DNA from: Terriglobales bacterium
GTDB taxonomy: Bacteria > Acidobacteriota > Terriglobia > Bryobacterales > Bryobacteraceae
Assembly (NCBI GenBank): GCA_027485675.1
Contig: JAIXQP010000015.1
Span: 1 to 64,000, forward strand
Reading direction: 5' to 3'
DNA: 64,000 nt
Shown here: positions 54,493-64,000 of the stretch, one piece after another
How the letters are laid out: each line of letters opens with the position of its first letter
How positions within the stretch are numbered: the stretch's first letter is position 1
Program-made: the position numbers and the translations under genes
Notes under the pieces: model-generated
Told to the model about the DNA's origin: nothing
Database searches by the model: none
The model's input: the letters and a program-made list of their open reading frames with translations, nothing else

Positions 54493-55162
54493 AGACTAAA
54501 CGGCCGAAGCGTTTGGGATTGTGCGGGTTTGGCTTTGCCATCTCCGAATCGGACCACTGGCTGAGGCGCCGGGCCGGCTCGGTGCCGTCCCAACGGTTCA
54601 GATTCGCCGTCCAGATGTCACCACGCTGGGGTGGCCGCCCGTCGCCGAGCCCTTCAAAGTCAGCCCAGGAGAGCGCCAATTCGAGCGACCATCCTTTCTC
54701 GGTCCGGGAGGTCTTGACGCGGACGTCGGTGAAGTCGAGCCGTTTCAGCAGGAACTCCGGGAACAGATAGAAGTAGTCGTAGAGGGTCCCCCGCGCGTTC
54801 ATCTCCAGTCCGAAATAGTTGGACTGGGACGGCTTGGGATTGATGAACAGCTCGACGGCGTCATCCCGGTAGGTCGGGTCGTCCCGCTTGTCGAACTGCG
54901 CGGTAATCTCGGCGTCATCGCACTCATAGGCCACGTAGAGATACCGGTCGTCCCACAGCAGACGCGCGAGTGTTTTCTGTTTGGCGCCCTTTTGAAACTC
55001 CCACGGAAAGAGGAACTCGATGGGCGGCGCCCCCTTCCACGCCGCCTCGTCCACTTTGCCGTCAATGGTGATGGCGCCCGCACTGCGCTTGACTTCGTAG
55101 CGAAGCGGCTGAGCGAACGCGGCCGCCGCCAGAAGAACCAACAGCAGAATCGCCCGCATCAT
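54482..55162 (-). CDS. Exported CBM9-like carbohydrate-binding protein
   Basis: A 226-residue secreted protein with signal AILLLVLLAAAAFAQ and a family-9-like carbohydrate-binding domain: ITIDGKVDEAAWKGAPPI, LLWDDRYLYVAYECDDAEI, DDAVELFINP and the C-terminal WTANLNRWDG. No catalytic domain is attached. The ATG overlaps the upstream SBBP gene stop by four bases, so the two are probably coupled. Confidence 0.87.
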   Translation of the reverse strand: MMRAILLLVLLAAAAFAQPLRYEVKRSAGAITIDGKVDEAAWKGAPPIEFLFPWEFQKGAKQKTLARLLWDDRYLYVAYECDDAEITAQFDKRDDPTYRDDAVELFINPKPSQSNYFGLEMNARGTLYDYFYLFPEFLLKRLDFTDVRVKTSRTEKGWSLELALSWADFEGLGDGRPPQRGDIWTANLNRWDGTEPARRLSQWSDSEMAKPNPHNPKRFGRLVFTD

Positions 55163-58100
55163 TGCACCGCCAATGTAACGTTCGCCGGGCTGGTGGCGCT
55201 TCCGACGCTGACAATGACCGGCAACTGCCCGCTCTGCACGCTCTGCGGAATCCGGACATTGATCTGCATGACCCCGGCCACCAGACCCGGCGCGCCGCCG
55301 GCGTAGAGGATCTGCGCGTCAATGCCGCCGATGCTGATGGATACCGGCAGCTTCGGCTGCGGCGCCGGCGAGGCGTTCGGTTTGCCGTCCACTCCGGTTG
55401 GGTTCGTAGCGCCTTCCCCGGTCAGGTAGAGGATGACGATACTGCCCCGGTCCGCCTGATTGGTTGCCGAGTTCAGGGTGCCGTTCTGATTCAGAATGGC
55501 TCCCTGGCCACGTCCGGAGGAGTTCGCCGTGAAAAGGGCTGGCGCCGCAGGGATAACCGGCAGGGCGATAGTGTTCGACCGCCGGCCTTCGAACTCCACC
55601 TGCACCTGGGTGGTCGCGCGGCCTTCGATGCCATACGGCGCCACGACCGCCAGCTGGCCTGCGCTCGTATAGATTACCGGAGCGGGGGTGCCATCGAACA
55701 GCACGCGGGTTCCGGCCAGCGAGGTCGCCACCAGCCCGGCGCCATCCAACTGCAAACCGGTCAATTGCGCGGGTCCCATGTCTTGGCCGAAGAAGGTGAG
55801 CAACTGGCCGGGAGAGACGCCCCCTTGAGCGGTAGCCGAGCGGAAGCTGGCGGCGTTGGTAACGCCCTCAATCGAGATCTGCGGAGAGGCCGGACCCACA
55901 GGAGGCGAAAGGGTGATGGTGGCCGTGGCGAAGCGCTGCGAATCCGCCACGCTTGCCGCGCGGACCGTGAGGGTGGCGGGAGCGAAGATCACCCCGGGCG
56001 CCCGGTAGAGACCGGCGGCCGAGATTTCGCCCGTAGCCGGGGTAATCGTCCAGGTCACGGCGGTATTGGTGGAGCCTTGCACGGTGGCGGTGAACTGCTG
56101 GGTCTGGTTGGCGAGAAGCGTCACGGCCGTGGGGCTGATCGAGATCTGCACCCGCTGCACGAGCGTGATGATCGCCTCGCCGATCTTTGTGCCGTCCGCC
56201 TGCGAGATGGCGGAGACGGTCACCGTCTGCGTGCCCGTAAAGCTGGCCGGGGCGGTGTAGAGTCCGGTGGAGGAGATGGTACCCAGCGCCGGAAAAATGC
56301 CCCAGCGCACCGCGGTGTTGCTGGTATTGGAGACCTCGGCCAGGAACTGCTGGCTCTCTCCGGCGCCCAGCGCAATGACCGCCGGGCTAAGCTGGACGGT
56401 GATTTCGGCATAACGCACCACGAAGCCGTCCGAAGCCCCGCTCAAGCGACTGGCCACCACGCCAGCCGTGGCCGGGAAGTTGGTCGATTCCGTGGACCCG
56501 GCGCCCCAGATCCGACCGCTTGTATCAATCGCGATGCCATTCAGCGAATCGTTGCCGGCGCCGCCGATGTGGGTGGAAAAGCCGAGAAACGTGCCTCCGA
56601 AATTCAGTTTGGCCAGGAAGCCATCGTAGCCGCCCGCAAAGGGGGTGGAGGGGAGCGGGCCATCATTGCGCAGCGGAAAGTTCGCCGAGTTCGTCTGTCC
56701 GGCGACGTAGGCTTCGCCCTGCCGGTTCACGGCGATGCTCAAGCCGGTGTCTTCATTGTCACCGCCCAGGTAGGTGCTATAAAACAGGCTCGTGCCTTGC
56801 GGGTTGAGTTTGGCCACGAAAGCATCGGGCGTCAGCGCGGGCACCCGCTGATAGGCCTGCGGCGTGATCGGAAGCTGCGTGGAGAAGGTCTGGCCCGTGA
56901 GGTACGCGTTCCCCCCGGAGTCGACAGCGATGGCGTTGCCGGCCTCCTGCGCCTCGCCCCCGTAGTAAGTGCAGTAGACGAGACCGCTGCCATCGGGCCG
57001 GACGCGGGCCACGAACGCATCGGAGCCGCCGCGGCGGGCCGTCTGGTAAGCGCCTTCGGTGGTTGGAAAGTTCTCCGAACGGGACTCGCCCACCACGAAC
57101 ACGGATCCCGTTGCGTCGACCGCAACGCCATTGCCCACATCGAGAGCAAAGCCGCCCAGCAGGAGCGAGTAGACCAGGGCCGAACCGCTCGCGTTCAGTT
57201 TGGTGACAAAGGCATCGCCTCCGCCTCGCGGGGGTAGGTTTTCGCGGTTTGTGTTGGGGAAGTCCGTCGAGTCCGTCCGGCCGGTGACGTAGACGGCGCC
57301 GGTGGCGTCGATGGCGAGTCCGCGGACAAGGTCGCTAAGCGAACCGCCGAGATAGGTGGACCAGGTCAAGGCGGTGCCCGTGGCGTTCAGGCGGAACACC
57401 ACGCCATCCGTGATGGCGCTGCCGCCACCTAAGACGGGCTGGAAGGCGTTATCGGAAACCGGAAAATTGGTGGAAGCCGTGGAACCGCCGCCGTACACAC
57501 TCCCCTGCGCATCGACGGCGATGGCCAGTCCGATGTCAACCCCCTGGCCGCCGATGTAGGTAGCCCAGAGGACCGCGGAGCCGGCCGGATTGAGTTTCGC
57601 GACGACAATATCCTGCGCGCCGAAGGTCTGGCCGCGGTTGGTTCCCGGGTAGTCCGGGGAGGTGGAGGAGCCGATGAGGTAACTGTTGCCGGCGGCGTCG
57701 ACGGCCACGGCGCGAGCGTCATCCACCTGCGCGCCGCCCAGATAGGTAGCGTAGTTCAGAACCGGGTCAATGAGCAGCGGCCGCGATCGGTCATAGGCGC
57801 CCACCGAGAAGCCGAACTGTCCGGGTCCGCGGGTGGAATAGGCGACGGGAACCTCAGCCTCGCCCTGCCAGGCGACCGGTCGTTTCCACGCCAACCCGCC
57901 GGGCAGTTGCAGTTCGCCCGCCGGCGAGAGGCTGGCGCCCGGCAGATCGAACCGGATGGCCGCCGGATCGGCTTGCGGCGCCAGTTCGAGGTCGAACTCG
58001 AGCGCGCCGGCGCGGCTGTGGTAGACGAGGTCAATGCCCGGATAGAGTTGCCGGGCGCGGGCGGCGGTGAATGCGGGAACGTTCGTCCGCCAGGCGGACC

Positions 58101-58395
58101 GGTCCGTGCCGCGGAGATCGTGAAGCAGGGTTTGCGTACGCGCTTCGCCGGTGAGCCGCGCGGCGGGGCTCGCCCCTTGCCAGGTGAGCGTGCTGGCAGA
58201 TCGGCTGGTGAAGAGGCGCAGTTCGTGGGCACTCAGGTTCAGGCTGAAGTTCGGTCCGCGAACGACGAATCGTCCGTGTTCGCGGGCGGGTTCCAAGATT
58301 GTCGGGAAGGGACCGGCAAGGGCCGGCACCGCTCCAAGCCAGAGCATCGGCAGGAAGGACAAGGCAAAGGAAAAACGCAAGGCGATGGTCTTCAT
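55159..58395 (-). CDS. Large secreted SBBP-repeat protein with Solibacter-type C-terminal domain
   Basis: A 1078-residue exported protein. After the signal, an N-terminal region (about 30-215) precedes a run of SBBP-type propeller repeats (about 215-680), each with motifs such as NYATYLGG, AVDAAGNSYLIGSS and SPDYPGT. Two Ig-like bacterial domains follow (about 680-850, ITPATGEISAAGLYRAPG), then the C-terminal domain known from Solibacter and relatives (GVTNAASF, ISPGQLLTFFG-like text, FTANSSGRGQGAILNQNGT). Probably a cell-surface or secreted binding protein; the ligand is unknown. It is divergent from the SMP-30 gene. Confidence 0.92.
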   Translation of the reverse strand: MKTIALRFSFALSFLPMLWLGAVPALAGPFPTILEPAREHGRFVVRGPNFSLNLSAHELRLFTSRSASTLTWQGASPAARLTGEARTQTLLHDLRGTDRSAWRTNVPAFTAARARQLYPGIDLVYHSRAGALEFDLELAPQADPAAIRFDLPGASLSPAGELQLPGGLAWKRPVAWQGEAEVPVAYSTRGPGQFGFSVGAYDRSRPLLIDPVLNYATYLGGAQVDDARAVAVDAAGNSYLIGSSTSPDYPGTNRGQTFGAQDIVVAKLNPAGSAVLWATYIGGQGVDIGLAIAVDAQGSVYGGGSTASTNFPVSDNAFQPVLGGGSAITDGVVFRLNATGTALTWSTYLGGSLSDLVRGLAIDATGAVYVTGRTDSTDFPNTNRENLPPRGGGDAFVTKLNASGSALVYSLLLGGFALDVGNGVAVDATGSVFVVGESRSENFPTTEGAYQTARRGGSDAFVARVRPDGSGLVYCTYYGGEAQEAGNAIAVDSGGNAYLTGQTFSTQLPITPQAYQRVPALTPDAFVAKLNPQGTSLFYSTYLGGDNEDTGLSIAVNRQGEAYVAGQTNSANFPLRNDGPLPSTPFAGGYDGFLAKLNFGGTFLGFSTHIGGAGNDSLNGIAIDTSGRIWGAGSTESTNFPATAGVVASRLSGASDGFVVRYAEITVQLSPAVIALGAGESQQFLAEVSNTSNTAVRWGIFPALGTISSTGLYTAPASFTGTQTVTVSAISQADGTKIGEAIITLVQRVQISISPTAVTLLANQTQQFTATVQGSTNTAVTWTITPATGEISAAGLYRAPGVIFAPATLTVRAASVADSQRFATATITLSPPVGPASPQISIEGVTNAASFRSATAQGGVSPGQLLTFFGQDMGPAQLTGLQLDGAGLVATSLAGTRVLFDGTPAPVIYTSAGQLAVVAPYGIEGRATTQVQVEFEGRRSNTIALPVIPAAPALFTANSSGRGQGAILNQNGTLNSATNQADRGSIVILYLTGEGATNPTGVDGKPNASPAPQPKLPVSISIGGIDAQILYAGGAPGLVAGVMQINVRIPQSVQSGQLPVIVSVGSATSPANVTLAVQ

Positions 58396-58427
58396 CTAAG
58401 CTCTTCAGTATACTTTTCCACTGCGAT

Positions 58428-59454
58428 ATGCAACGTCGAAACTTTCTACTTTCTACCCTGGGCGCCAGCGGCGCCGCCTTCGCGCAGAAGCGGGACTGGT
58501 CCCAACCGGGCCGGTATCCCGATCCCGATCTCGTCTCCCTCGACAAGCGCTTCGACAAGTATAAGTTAGGCAACACCCCGATTCGACGGCTCTATACCGG
58601 CTGCCTGTGGGCCGAAGGACCGGCGTGGAATGGCGTGGGGCGCTATCTGCTCTGGAGCGACATTCCGAACAACGTGCAGATGCGGTGGCTCGAAGAAAAC
58701 GGAGCAGTCTCAACGTTTCGGCAGCCGGCCGGGAATTCGAACGGCAACACGTTTGATTTCGAGGGGCGGCAAATCTCTTGCGAACACGGGACGCGGCGGG
58801 TGACCCGGTATGAGTACAACGGCTCGGTAACCGTGCTGGCCGACAAGTACAACGGCAAGATGCTCAACGCGCCGAACGACGCCGTCGTGCATCCCACCGA
58901 CGGGAGCATCTGGTTCACCGACCCCGGATACGGGTCGCTGATGCACTATGAGGGCAACAAGGGCGAGCTCTTGCTGAAGGAGGCGGTCTACCGGATCGAC
59001 GCCAAGACCGGGCAGGTGACGCTGCTGACCGACGAGATTTTCAAGCCGAACGGGCTATGCTTTTCGCCGGACTACAAGAAGCTGTATGTGGCCGATACGG
59101 GCGCGACCCACTATCCGCAGGCGCCGCGGGTGATCAAGGTTTGGGACATCGTCGACGGCAAGCGGCTGGCGAACGGAAAGACGTTCTGTGCAATGAAGCT
59201 CGACGGCGTGGGCGACGGGCTGGCCGACGGCATCCGCTGCGACACCGACGGCAACATTTGGGCCAGCGCCGGGTGGGTGGGCGAAGGGTATGATGGCGTC
59301 CACATCTTCGCTCCGGATGGGCAGCGGATTGGCCAGATCAAGCTGCCCGAGATCTGTTCGAACGTCTGCTTTGGCGGAGCTAAGCGGAACAAGCTGTTCA
59401 TGACGGGCAGCCAGAGCCTGTACATGGTCTACGTCGAGGCGCAGGGCGCGCACA

Positions 59455-59462
<8 letters not shown>
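58428..59462 (+). CDS. SMP-30/gluconolactonase-like protein, exported
   Basis: A 344-residue six-bladed-propeller protein of the SMP-30/gluconolactonase family with an RR-containing signal (RRNFLLSTLGASGAAFA). Family blocks include LWAEGPAWNGVGRYLLWSDI, NAPNDAVVHPTDGSIWFTDP, KPNGLCFSPDYKKLYVADT and GLADGIRCDTDGNIWAS. Lactone hydrolysis is a reasonable inference. The start at 58428 is chosen from the signal; the frame upstream overlaps the SBBP gene. It overlaps truA by eight bases. Confidence 0.9.
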
Positions 59463-60234
<772 letters not shown>

Positions 60235-60238
60235 TCCG

Positions 60239-61324
60239 TCATCGAGCGTTGGTGGAGACCAACTCTTGATGATAGGGCTTTGTGCGGGGGGAGCGGGAAA
60301 GGCCCTGAAGCATGGCCGCGCCGATCCGTTCGAGGGGCAGCACTTCGCAGGCGGCGTCGGCTTCGACGGCGGCGAGTGGCATGCCGTAGACGACGCAGGT
60401 CTGTTCGTCTTGTGCAATGGTCCACGAGCCGGCGTCGCGCATCTGTTTGAGACCGGCAGCGCCGTCCGAGCCCATCCCGGTGAGAATGACGCCGAGGGCG
60501 CTTGCGCCGGCCACGGCGGCCACTGAGCGGAACAAGACGTCGACGGCGGGGCGTTGATAGTGCACCGGCGGTCCTTTCCGCAGGCGGACCCGGTACTCAT
60601 TTCCCTGGCGCGCCAGAACGAGATGGAGCCCGCCCGGAGCGATCAGGACGTGGCCATCGGCGACCAGGTCGCCGTCTTCGGCCTCCTTCACCGACTGCAC
60701 ACAACACTGGTTGAGGCGTTCGGCGAAGCTGCGCGAGAAGACCGGCGGGATATGCTGTACGACCACCATGCCCGGGATGGTGGCGGGCAACTGTTGGAGC
60801 AGATTTTCGACGGCTTGCGTCCCGCCGGTGGAGGCGCCCACGGCGAAGATTCGCGAGCTGGGTTTACCGGGAAGACCCGCCTTGGTGGCAGCGACGACGC
60901 CGGCCGTGGCCGGGCCACGAAGCCGCGCCCCGGCCGCGCCCAGTACTTTCAGCAGCAGTTGCTGCCGGAATTCGGGAATCTCACGCGCCCCGGCTGGTTT
61001 CACCAAGGCCTCGACCGCTCCGAGTCGCAACGCCTCAACGACCGCCTGGGAGCCGCTCTGGCACAGGGTGCTGACGACGATCACCGGCATCGGCAACTTC
61101 GCCATCAGCTTGCCGAGGAAGGTGATGCCATCCATGCGGGGCATCTCAATATCGAGGGTTAACACATCAGGGCGCAGCGCCACGATCAAATCGCGCGCCT
61201 CGTAGGGGTCGGCCGCCGCACCCACAACCTCGATTTTCGGATCACTGCTCAGGGTTTCAGTCAGCAGGCGCCGCATGTTCTGCGAATCATCCACAACCAA
61301 AACCCGGATTCGTTTGTTCACCAT
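60239..61324 (-). CDS. cheB: Chemotaxis methylesterase/glutamine deamidase CheB
   Basis: A 361-residue response regulator-methylesterase. The receiver domain has phosphoacceptor Asp58 (LTLDIEMPRMDG). The catalytic Ser165 (VGASTGG), His191 (VVQHIPP) and Asp287 (GMGSDGAAG) are present. It demethylates receptor glutamates. Its position after cheX and before truA closes the chemotaxis cluster. Confidence 0.96.
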   Translation of the reverse strand: MVNKRIRVLVVDDSQNMRRLLTETLSSDPKIEVVGAAADPYEARDLIVALRPDVLTLDIEMPRMDGITFLGKLMAKLPMPVIVVSTLCQSGSQAVVEALRLGAVEALVKPAGAREIPEFRQQLLLKVLGAAGARLRGPATAGVVAATKAGLPGKPSSRIFAVGASTGGTQAVENLLQQLPATIPGMVVVQHIPPVFSRSFAERLNQCCVQSVKEAEDGDLVADGHVLIAPGGLHLVLARQGNEYRVRLRKGPPVHYQRPAVDVLFRSVAAVAGASALGVILTGMGSDGAAGLKQMRDAGSWTIAQDEQTCVVYGMPLAAVEADAACEVLPLERIGAAMLQGLSRSPRTKPYHQELVSTNAR

Positions 61325-61368
61325 GATTAGATTCCCTTCCCCGGAGCCATCCTTCGCGGCCCCTTACT

Positions 61369-61833
61369 CTACGCGGCGTGGTTCAAACGGTCCCAACTCA
61401 AGGCCAGAACCATGTTGCCGTTATCCAGTTGCAGCGACCGGTGCAGCGTGGCCACTTGGGCCGGCAACTCCGCCGCGGCAGCCAGGATTTCGGGCTTGGC
61501 CAGGTCAAACAGCTCCTCCGACTCGTGCTTACTGAGGAAAGAGCCGCAAACCATGTTGCCCAGCTCATTGACGACATCGTTCATCTGCTGCTCGGTCGGC
61601 ACTTCGCCCATCGGCAGGCCGAGAAAGTTGGCCGTCAACGCTTCGGCAGTCTCCCGGGGCATGCTCATGTGCAGCATCCCGGAGCTGGCGCCCTGGAACT
61701 CCACCTTCACCGTCACCGGCTTCTCGGGCGGGTCAGCGACTACGTTGCCGTTCATCACGTCGGTAAAAAACATCATCCCCAGCACTTCACTGGCGGCGTC
61801 AACCAAATCCACATCAGCACAGCGCGGCGGCAT
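61369..61833 (-). CDS. CheX-like CheY-P phosphatase
   Basis: A 154-residue protein of the CheC/CheX/FliY group with a single ExxN active-site motif (VNELGNMVCGSF, Glu90 and Asn93). It would dephosphorylate CheY-P. The start at 61833 is preferred because GGGAGG precedes it at good spacing; an earlier TTG at 61857 is the alternative. It overlaps cheY by 20 bases. Confidence 0.85.
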   Translation of the reverse strand: MPPRCADVDLVDAASEVLGMMFFTDVMNGNVVADPPEKPVTVKVEFQGASSGMLHMSMPRETAEALTANFLGLPMGEVPTEQQMNDVVNELGNMVCGSFLSKHESEELFDLAKPEILAAAAELPAQVATLHRSLQLDNGNMVLALSWDRLNHAA

Positions 61834-62227
61834 AGTCCCTCCCAAGAATCTGTTCAACCTTCAGCCGGATCATCTCCGGTGCACACGGCTTACTGATGTA
61901 ACCGCGCGCTCCCAACTCCCGCAACCGCAGCACGCGCGTCTTGGTGGCGTCGGTGGAAATCACCAGTACCGGCACCTCCCGCAGACGCTCCTCCTGCTGG
62001 AGCTGCGTAACAAACTCTTCACCGTTCATTACCGGCATATTGATGTCGGTAAACACCAGATCGATACCCGCACCCTGTAAGTGCTCCCGTTCCAGAACCG
62101 CGATGCCTTCCTTGCCATCGCCAGCCTCAAACACTGCACTTAGGGCCAGACCAGACATCTGGAGCGTTCGCCGGATGTAGAGCCGCATCGCCGGCGCGTC
62201 ATCGACAATTAATACTCGAAGTGCCAT
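61814..62227 (-). CDS. cheY: CheY-like response regulator
   Basis: A 137-residue single-domain receiver. Acidic pocket VDDAP at residues 8-12 and phosphoacceptor Asp61 (DLVFTDINMP); Thr and Lys switch residues are visible in VLVISTDATK and GYISKPCAPE. Between the CheX-like gene and cheD it probably carries the pathway output. Confidence 0.9.
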   Translation of the reverse strand: MALRVLIVDDAPAMRLYIRRTLQMSGLALSAVFEAGDGKEGIAVLEREHLQGAGIDLVFTDINMPVMNGEEFVTQLQQEERLREVPVLVISTDATKTRVLRLRELGARGYISKPCAPEMIRLKVEQILGRDYAAALC

Positions 62228-62319
62228 ATCCAGTTTCCCTCTTACCTATCTTCATCGGACAAAATCATGATTTCTTTGGAATAAATCCGGAGATTCATTT
62301 TTCTTACACCGCAGCTTCC

Positions 62320-62853
62320 TTACACCGCAATCGACCCGGGCTCGGGTGACGTCACCCAAAACTCCCCGGTTCCTAACGTCAAGCCCAGGGTTCGTCCCTG
62401 TCCGCCCCCCACCGCCTCGCCCTCGAGCATCAGCCCGTGGCGCCACAACAGCTTTCGAATGGCGAGATAGTTCTGTTTGCCGACTCCGGTGCCCTCGGCG
62501 GCCATCGAAGGGCTGCGCAGCCCTGGAATCTTGGGCCCACCAATCATCTGCGCCCCGCCCGCAATCCGGATCAACGCCCGCTTCGGGTCGCCGCCCAAAC
62601 GGGTCATCTTGCTCAGCAGCAACTGCAGCCCGGTATCGGCGAACATCGCCGGATGCGACTCGGCCATCTCCCGGTCGAGCGAAGAGTCCGGAAGTTGAAA
62701 GTGCAGCAGGCCGCCGACTCCCGAACCCGGATCATACGCCGCCAAACCTATACAGGAGCCGAGCGCATAGGTAACCAGATAACTATCCCGGTCCTTACTC
62801 GTCCGGCACTCGGACACCCCAATTACAATTGCATTCTTTCCCTTGGGTACCAT
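62320..62853 (-). CDS. cheD: Chemotaxis receptor deamidase CheD
   Basis: A 177-residue CheD that deamidates receptor glutamines and can interact with CheC-type phosphatases. Catalytic Cys34 (TYALGSCIGLAAYD) and His51 (GGLLHFQLP) are present, and ALIRIAGGAQM is a further family block. One base separates it from the cheR stop. The 92 bases after it hold no further gene. Confidence 0.95.
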   Translation of the reverse strand: MVPKGKNAIVIGVSECRTSKDRDSYLVTYALGSCIGLAAYDPGSGVGGLLHFQLPDSSLDREMAESHPAMFADTGLQLLLSKMTRLGGDPKRALIRIAGGAQMIGGPKIPGLRSPSMAAEGTGVGKQNYLAIRKLLWRHGLMLEGEAVGGGQGRTLGLTLGTGEFWVTSPEPGSIAV

Positions 62854-62854
62854 G

Positions 62855-63742
62855 TTAGCTCCTCTCGATTCCTCCCGCCGGCTGGCTACCGCCGCCCAAC
62901 CGGTATACCGACGGCTTCACGTAATCCAACTGCGAGTCCAAGCCATTCAGACTCTCGGCGTGACCAACAAATAGATAACCGCCCGGCTCCAGGCGCTCGC
63001 GAATCTGGTTAATCACCAGCCCGCGCGTCGCCGCGTTGAAGTAGATCATTACGTTCCGGCAGAATACAGCCGGAAACGGCCCGATCGACGGTAGCGGTTC
63101 AATCAAATTCAGCCGGCGGAACTCCACCATCCGGCCCAACTCCGGCTTAATGCGGAAGTGACCTTGCCACTTCCCCTCCCCCCGCAGGAAGTACCGGCGG
63201 CGCCACGCCTCCGGCAAGGGCGCCAGCCGCTCCTCGCGGTATACCCCGCGCCGCGCCTGGTCAAGGATCGACGGAGAGATATCCGTAGCGAGAATCCGCA
63301 CCTGCCGATAGGCCGCCTCGCCCAACGCTTCGACCGCATACATCCCCATCGTGTAGGGCTCTTCGCCCGAGGAACTCGCCGCGCACCATACCTTCAACTC
63401 CGGCCGATTCCGGTGCCGCAGCAGGACCTCCTGCTGCCAGAACTCAAAGTGGCTGGACTCACGCAGAAAGTTGGTATGGTTCGTCGTCAGGCAGTCGATG
63501 AACTCCAGCATCGCCGGGCCGTTCGGATCCCGCTTGACGTGTTGCACATATTCGCCAAGAGATCGGAAACCGCCCCGCCGCATCGGCTCAGCGAGCCGGA
63601 GCGTTACGAGCGCTTCTTTGCCGGCCCGCAGTTCAATCCCGAGCCGGTCCTGCACGAGGGCGCAGATCTCGCGAAACTCCCCCTCGGGAATTTGGGCCGA
63701 ACTGCGAAGATCCATGCTGGCCGCCTCAGGCAGCGGCATCAT
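62855..63742 (-). CDS. cheR: Chemotaxis methyltransferase CheR
   Basis: A 295-residue SAM-dependent enzyme that methylates receptor glutamates. The CheR N-terminal helical part is followed by the SAM domain (VWCAASSSGEEPYTMGM, VRILATDISPSIL, FPAVFCRNVMIYFN). The start at 63742 overlaps the cheA stop by 17 bases. Confidence 0.96.
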   Translation of the reverse strand: MMPLPEAASMDLRSSAQIPEGEFREICALVQDRLGIELRAGKEALVTLRLAEPMRRGGFRSLGEYVQHVKRDPNGPAMLEFIDCLTTNHTNFLRESSHFEFWQQEVLLRHRNRPELKVWCAASSSGEEPYTMGMYAVEALGEAAYRQVRILATDISPSILDQARRGVYREERLAPLPEAWRRRYFLRGEGKWQGHFRIKPELGRMVEFRRLNLIEPLPSIGPFPAVFCRNVMIYFNAATRGLVINQIRERLEPGGYLFVGHAESLNGLDSQLDYVKPSVYRLGGGSQPAGGIERS

Positions 63743-64000
63743 AGCTCTCCTTCGACAGCATCCCTTCGAGGTCGAGAATTAACCCGACGCAGCCATCCCC
63801 CAGAATCGCGGCGCCCGAAACGCCCGGCATCGAACCCAGAAATTCGCCCAGATTTTTGATCACGACCTCCTGTTTGCCCAGCAACTCGTCGACCAGCAGG
63901 CAGTAGCGGCGGCCCTCGAGTTCAGCGGCAATCAAGATGCCAGCGTAGGGATCGGTCGTCTCCGGCCTCCGGCCCAGCATCTGGTACAGCCGGAGCAGCG
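63726..64000 (-). CDS. cheA: CheA C-terminal part (gene continues beyond the window)
   Basis: The last 91 codons of a gene that runs off the right edge. The text matches the CheW-like regulatory domain at the end of CheA: CLLVDELLGKQEVVIKNLG, PGVSGAAILGDGCVGLILDL. A CheW protein is a weaker alternative, since CheA is the usual partner of a gene ending in this pattern and cheR follows. The kinase core is not visible. Confidence 0.85.
   Translation of the reverse strand, partial: LLRLYQMLGRRPETTDPYAGILIAAELEGRRYCLLVDELLGKQEVVIKNLGEFLGSMPGVSGAAILGDGCVGLILDLEGMLSKESYDAAA

Noticed and set aside
60235-60600. Upstream extension of the truA frame
   Set aside because: It runs antiparallel or in another frame over cheB and has no TruA similarity.

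Overview
The window is high-GC, gene-dense chromosomal DNA with about 60 genes. It most likely comes from an acidobacterium of the Bryobacter/Solibacter group. The best lineage marker is the 1078-residue secreted protein at 55159-58395, which joins SBBP propeller repeats to a Solibacter-type C-terminal domain (TIGR03437). The ThuA-like, YtcJ-like, CBM9-like and SMP-30-like secreted proteins fit the same group. The assignment is inference; there is no rRNA or tRNA in the window to confirm it.

Layout. 1-311 is repeat-containing intergenic DNA. From 12127 down to 1191 (minus strand) runs a tight run of eight genes: tsaD, a secreted alpha/beta hydrolase, a CHASE3-PAS sensor, an mrp/apbC ATPase, tilS, ftsH, a HAD phosphatase and an amidohydrolase. 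Several of these overlap by 1-4 bases. tsaD is head-to-head with queA with no spacer; queA is followed by a Bcp-type peroxiredoxin. smc (13675-17337) converges on the peroxiredoxin gene across a duplicated hairpin. 17.5-24.2 kb holds envelope and secreted proteins: an FGE-like/hydrolase fusion, DUF418, a PAP-like phosphatase, an ABC exporter and DUF3817. 24.2-28.4 kb is a signalling block: an HD-GYP/GAF/GGDEF membrane protein, a sigma-54 activator without a receiver domain, and a PilZ protein. 28.4-32.6 kb carries an outer-membrane protein and the minus-strand run ftsY-ribD-ribE-ferredoxin-methyltransferase. 32.6-39.6 kb carries a PEGA-domain Ser/Thr kinase, a molybdenum sulfite-oxidase-like protein fused to a c-type heme motif, DUF721, gatC-gatA, sod and a DHOD-like protein. 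40.9-42.5 kb is a small accessory patch: one intact RelE/ParE-type toxin-antitoxin pair, the decayed remains of an MNT/HepT-type pair, and an ankyrin-like fragment. 42.5-48.8 kb is recO-glyQ-glyS-ppdK on the minus strand. 48.8-60.2 kb mixes a thioesterase, a spermidine-synthase-like membrane protein, secreted catabolic proteins, a TetR/DUF4260 divergent pair and truA. The right end (60.2-64 kb) is a chemotaxis-type cluster, cheA(partial)-cheR-cheD-cheY-cheX-cheB.

Most of the content is core housekeeping (protein quality control, tRNA modification, translation, riboflavin, chromosome segregation) interleaved with secreted enzymes of an oligotrophic soil heterotroph. The most notable items are unusual architectures (FGE-like/hydrolase fusion, sulfite oxidase with built-in heme motif, PAS sensor without output domain), the c-di-GMP block, the decayed MNT/HepT module beside a live TA pair, and the TetR/DUF4260 promoter with matching repeats on both sides. 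I did not find a clear new defence or biosynthetic system.
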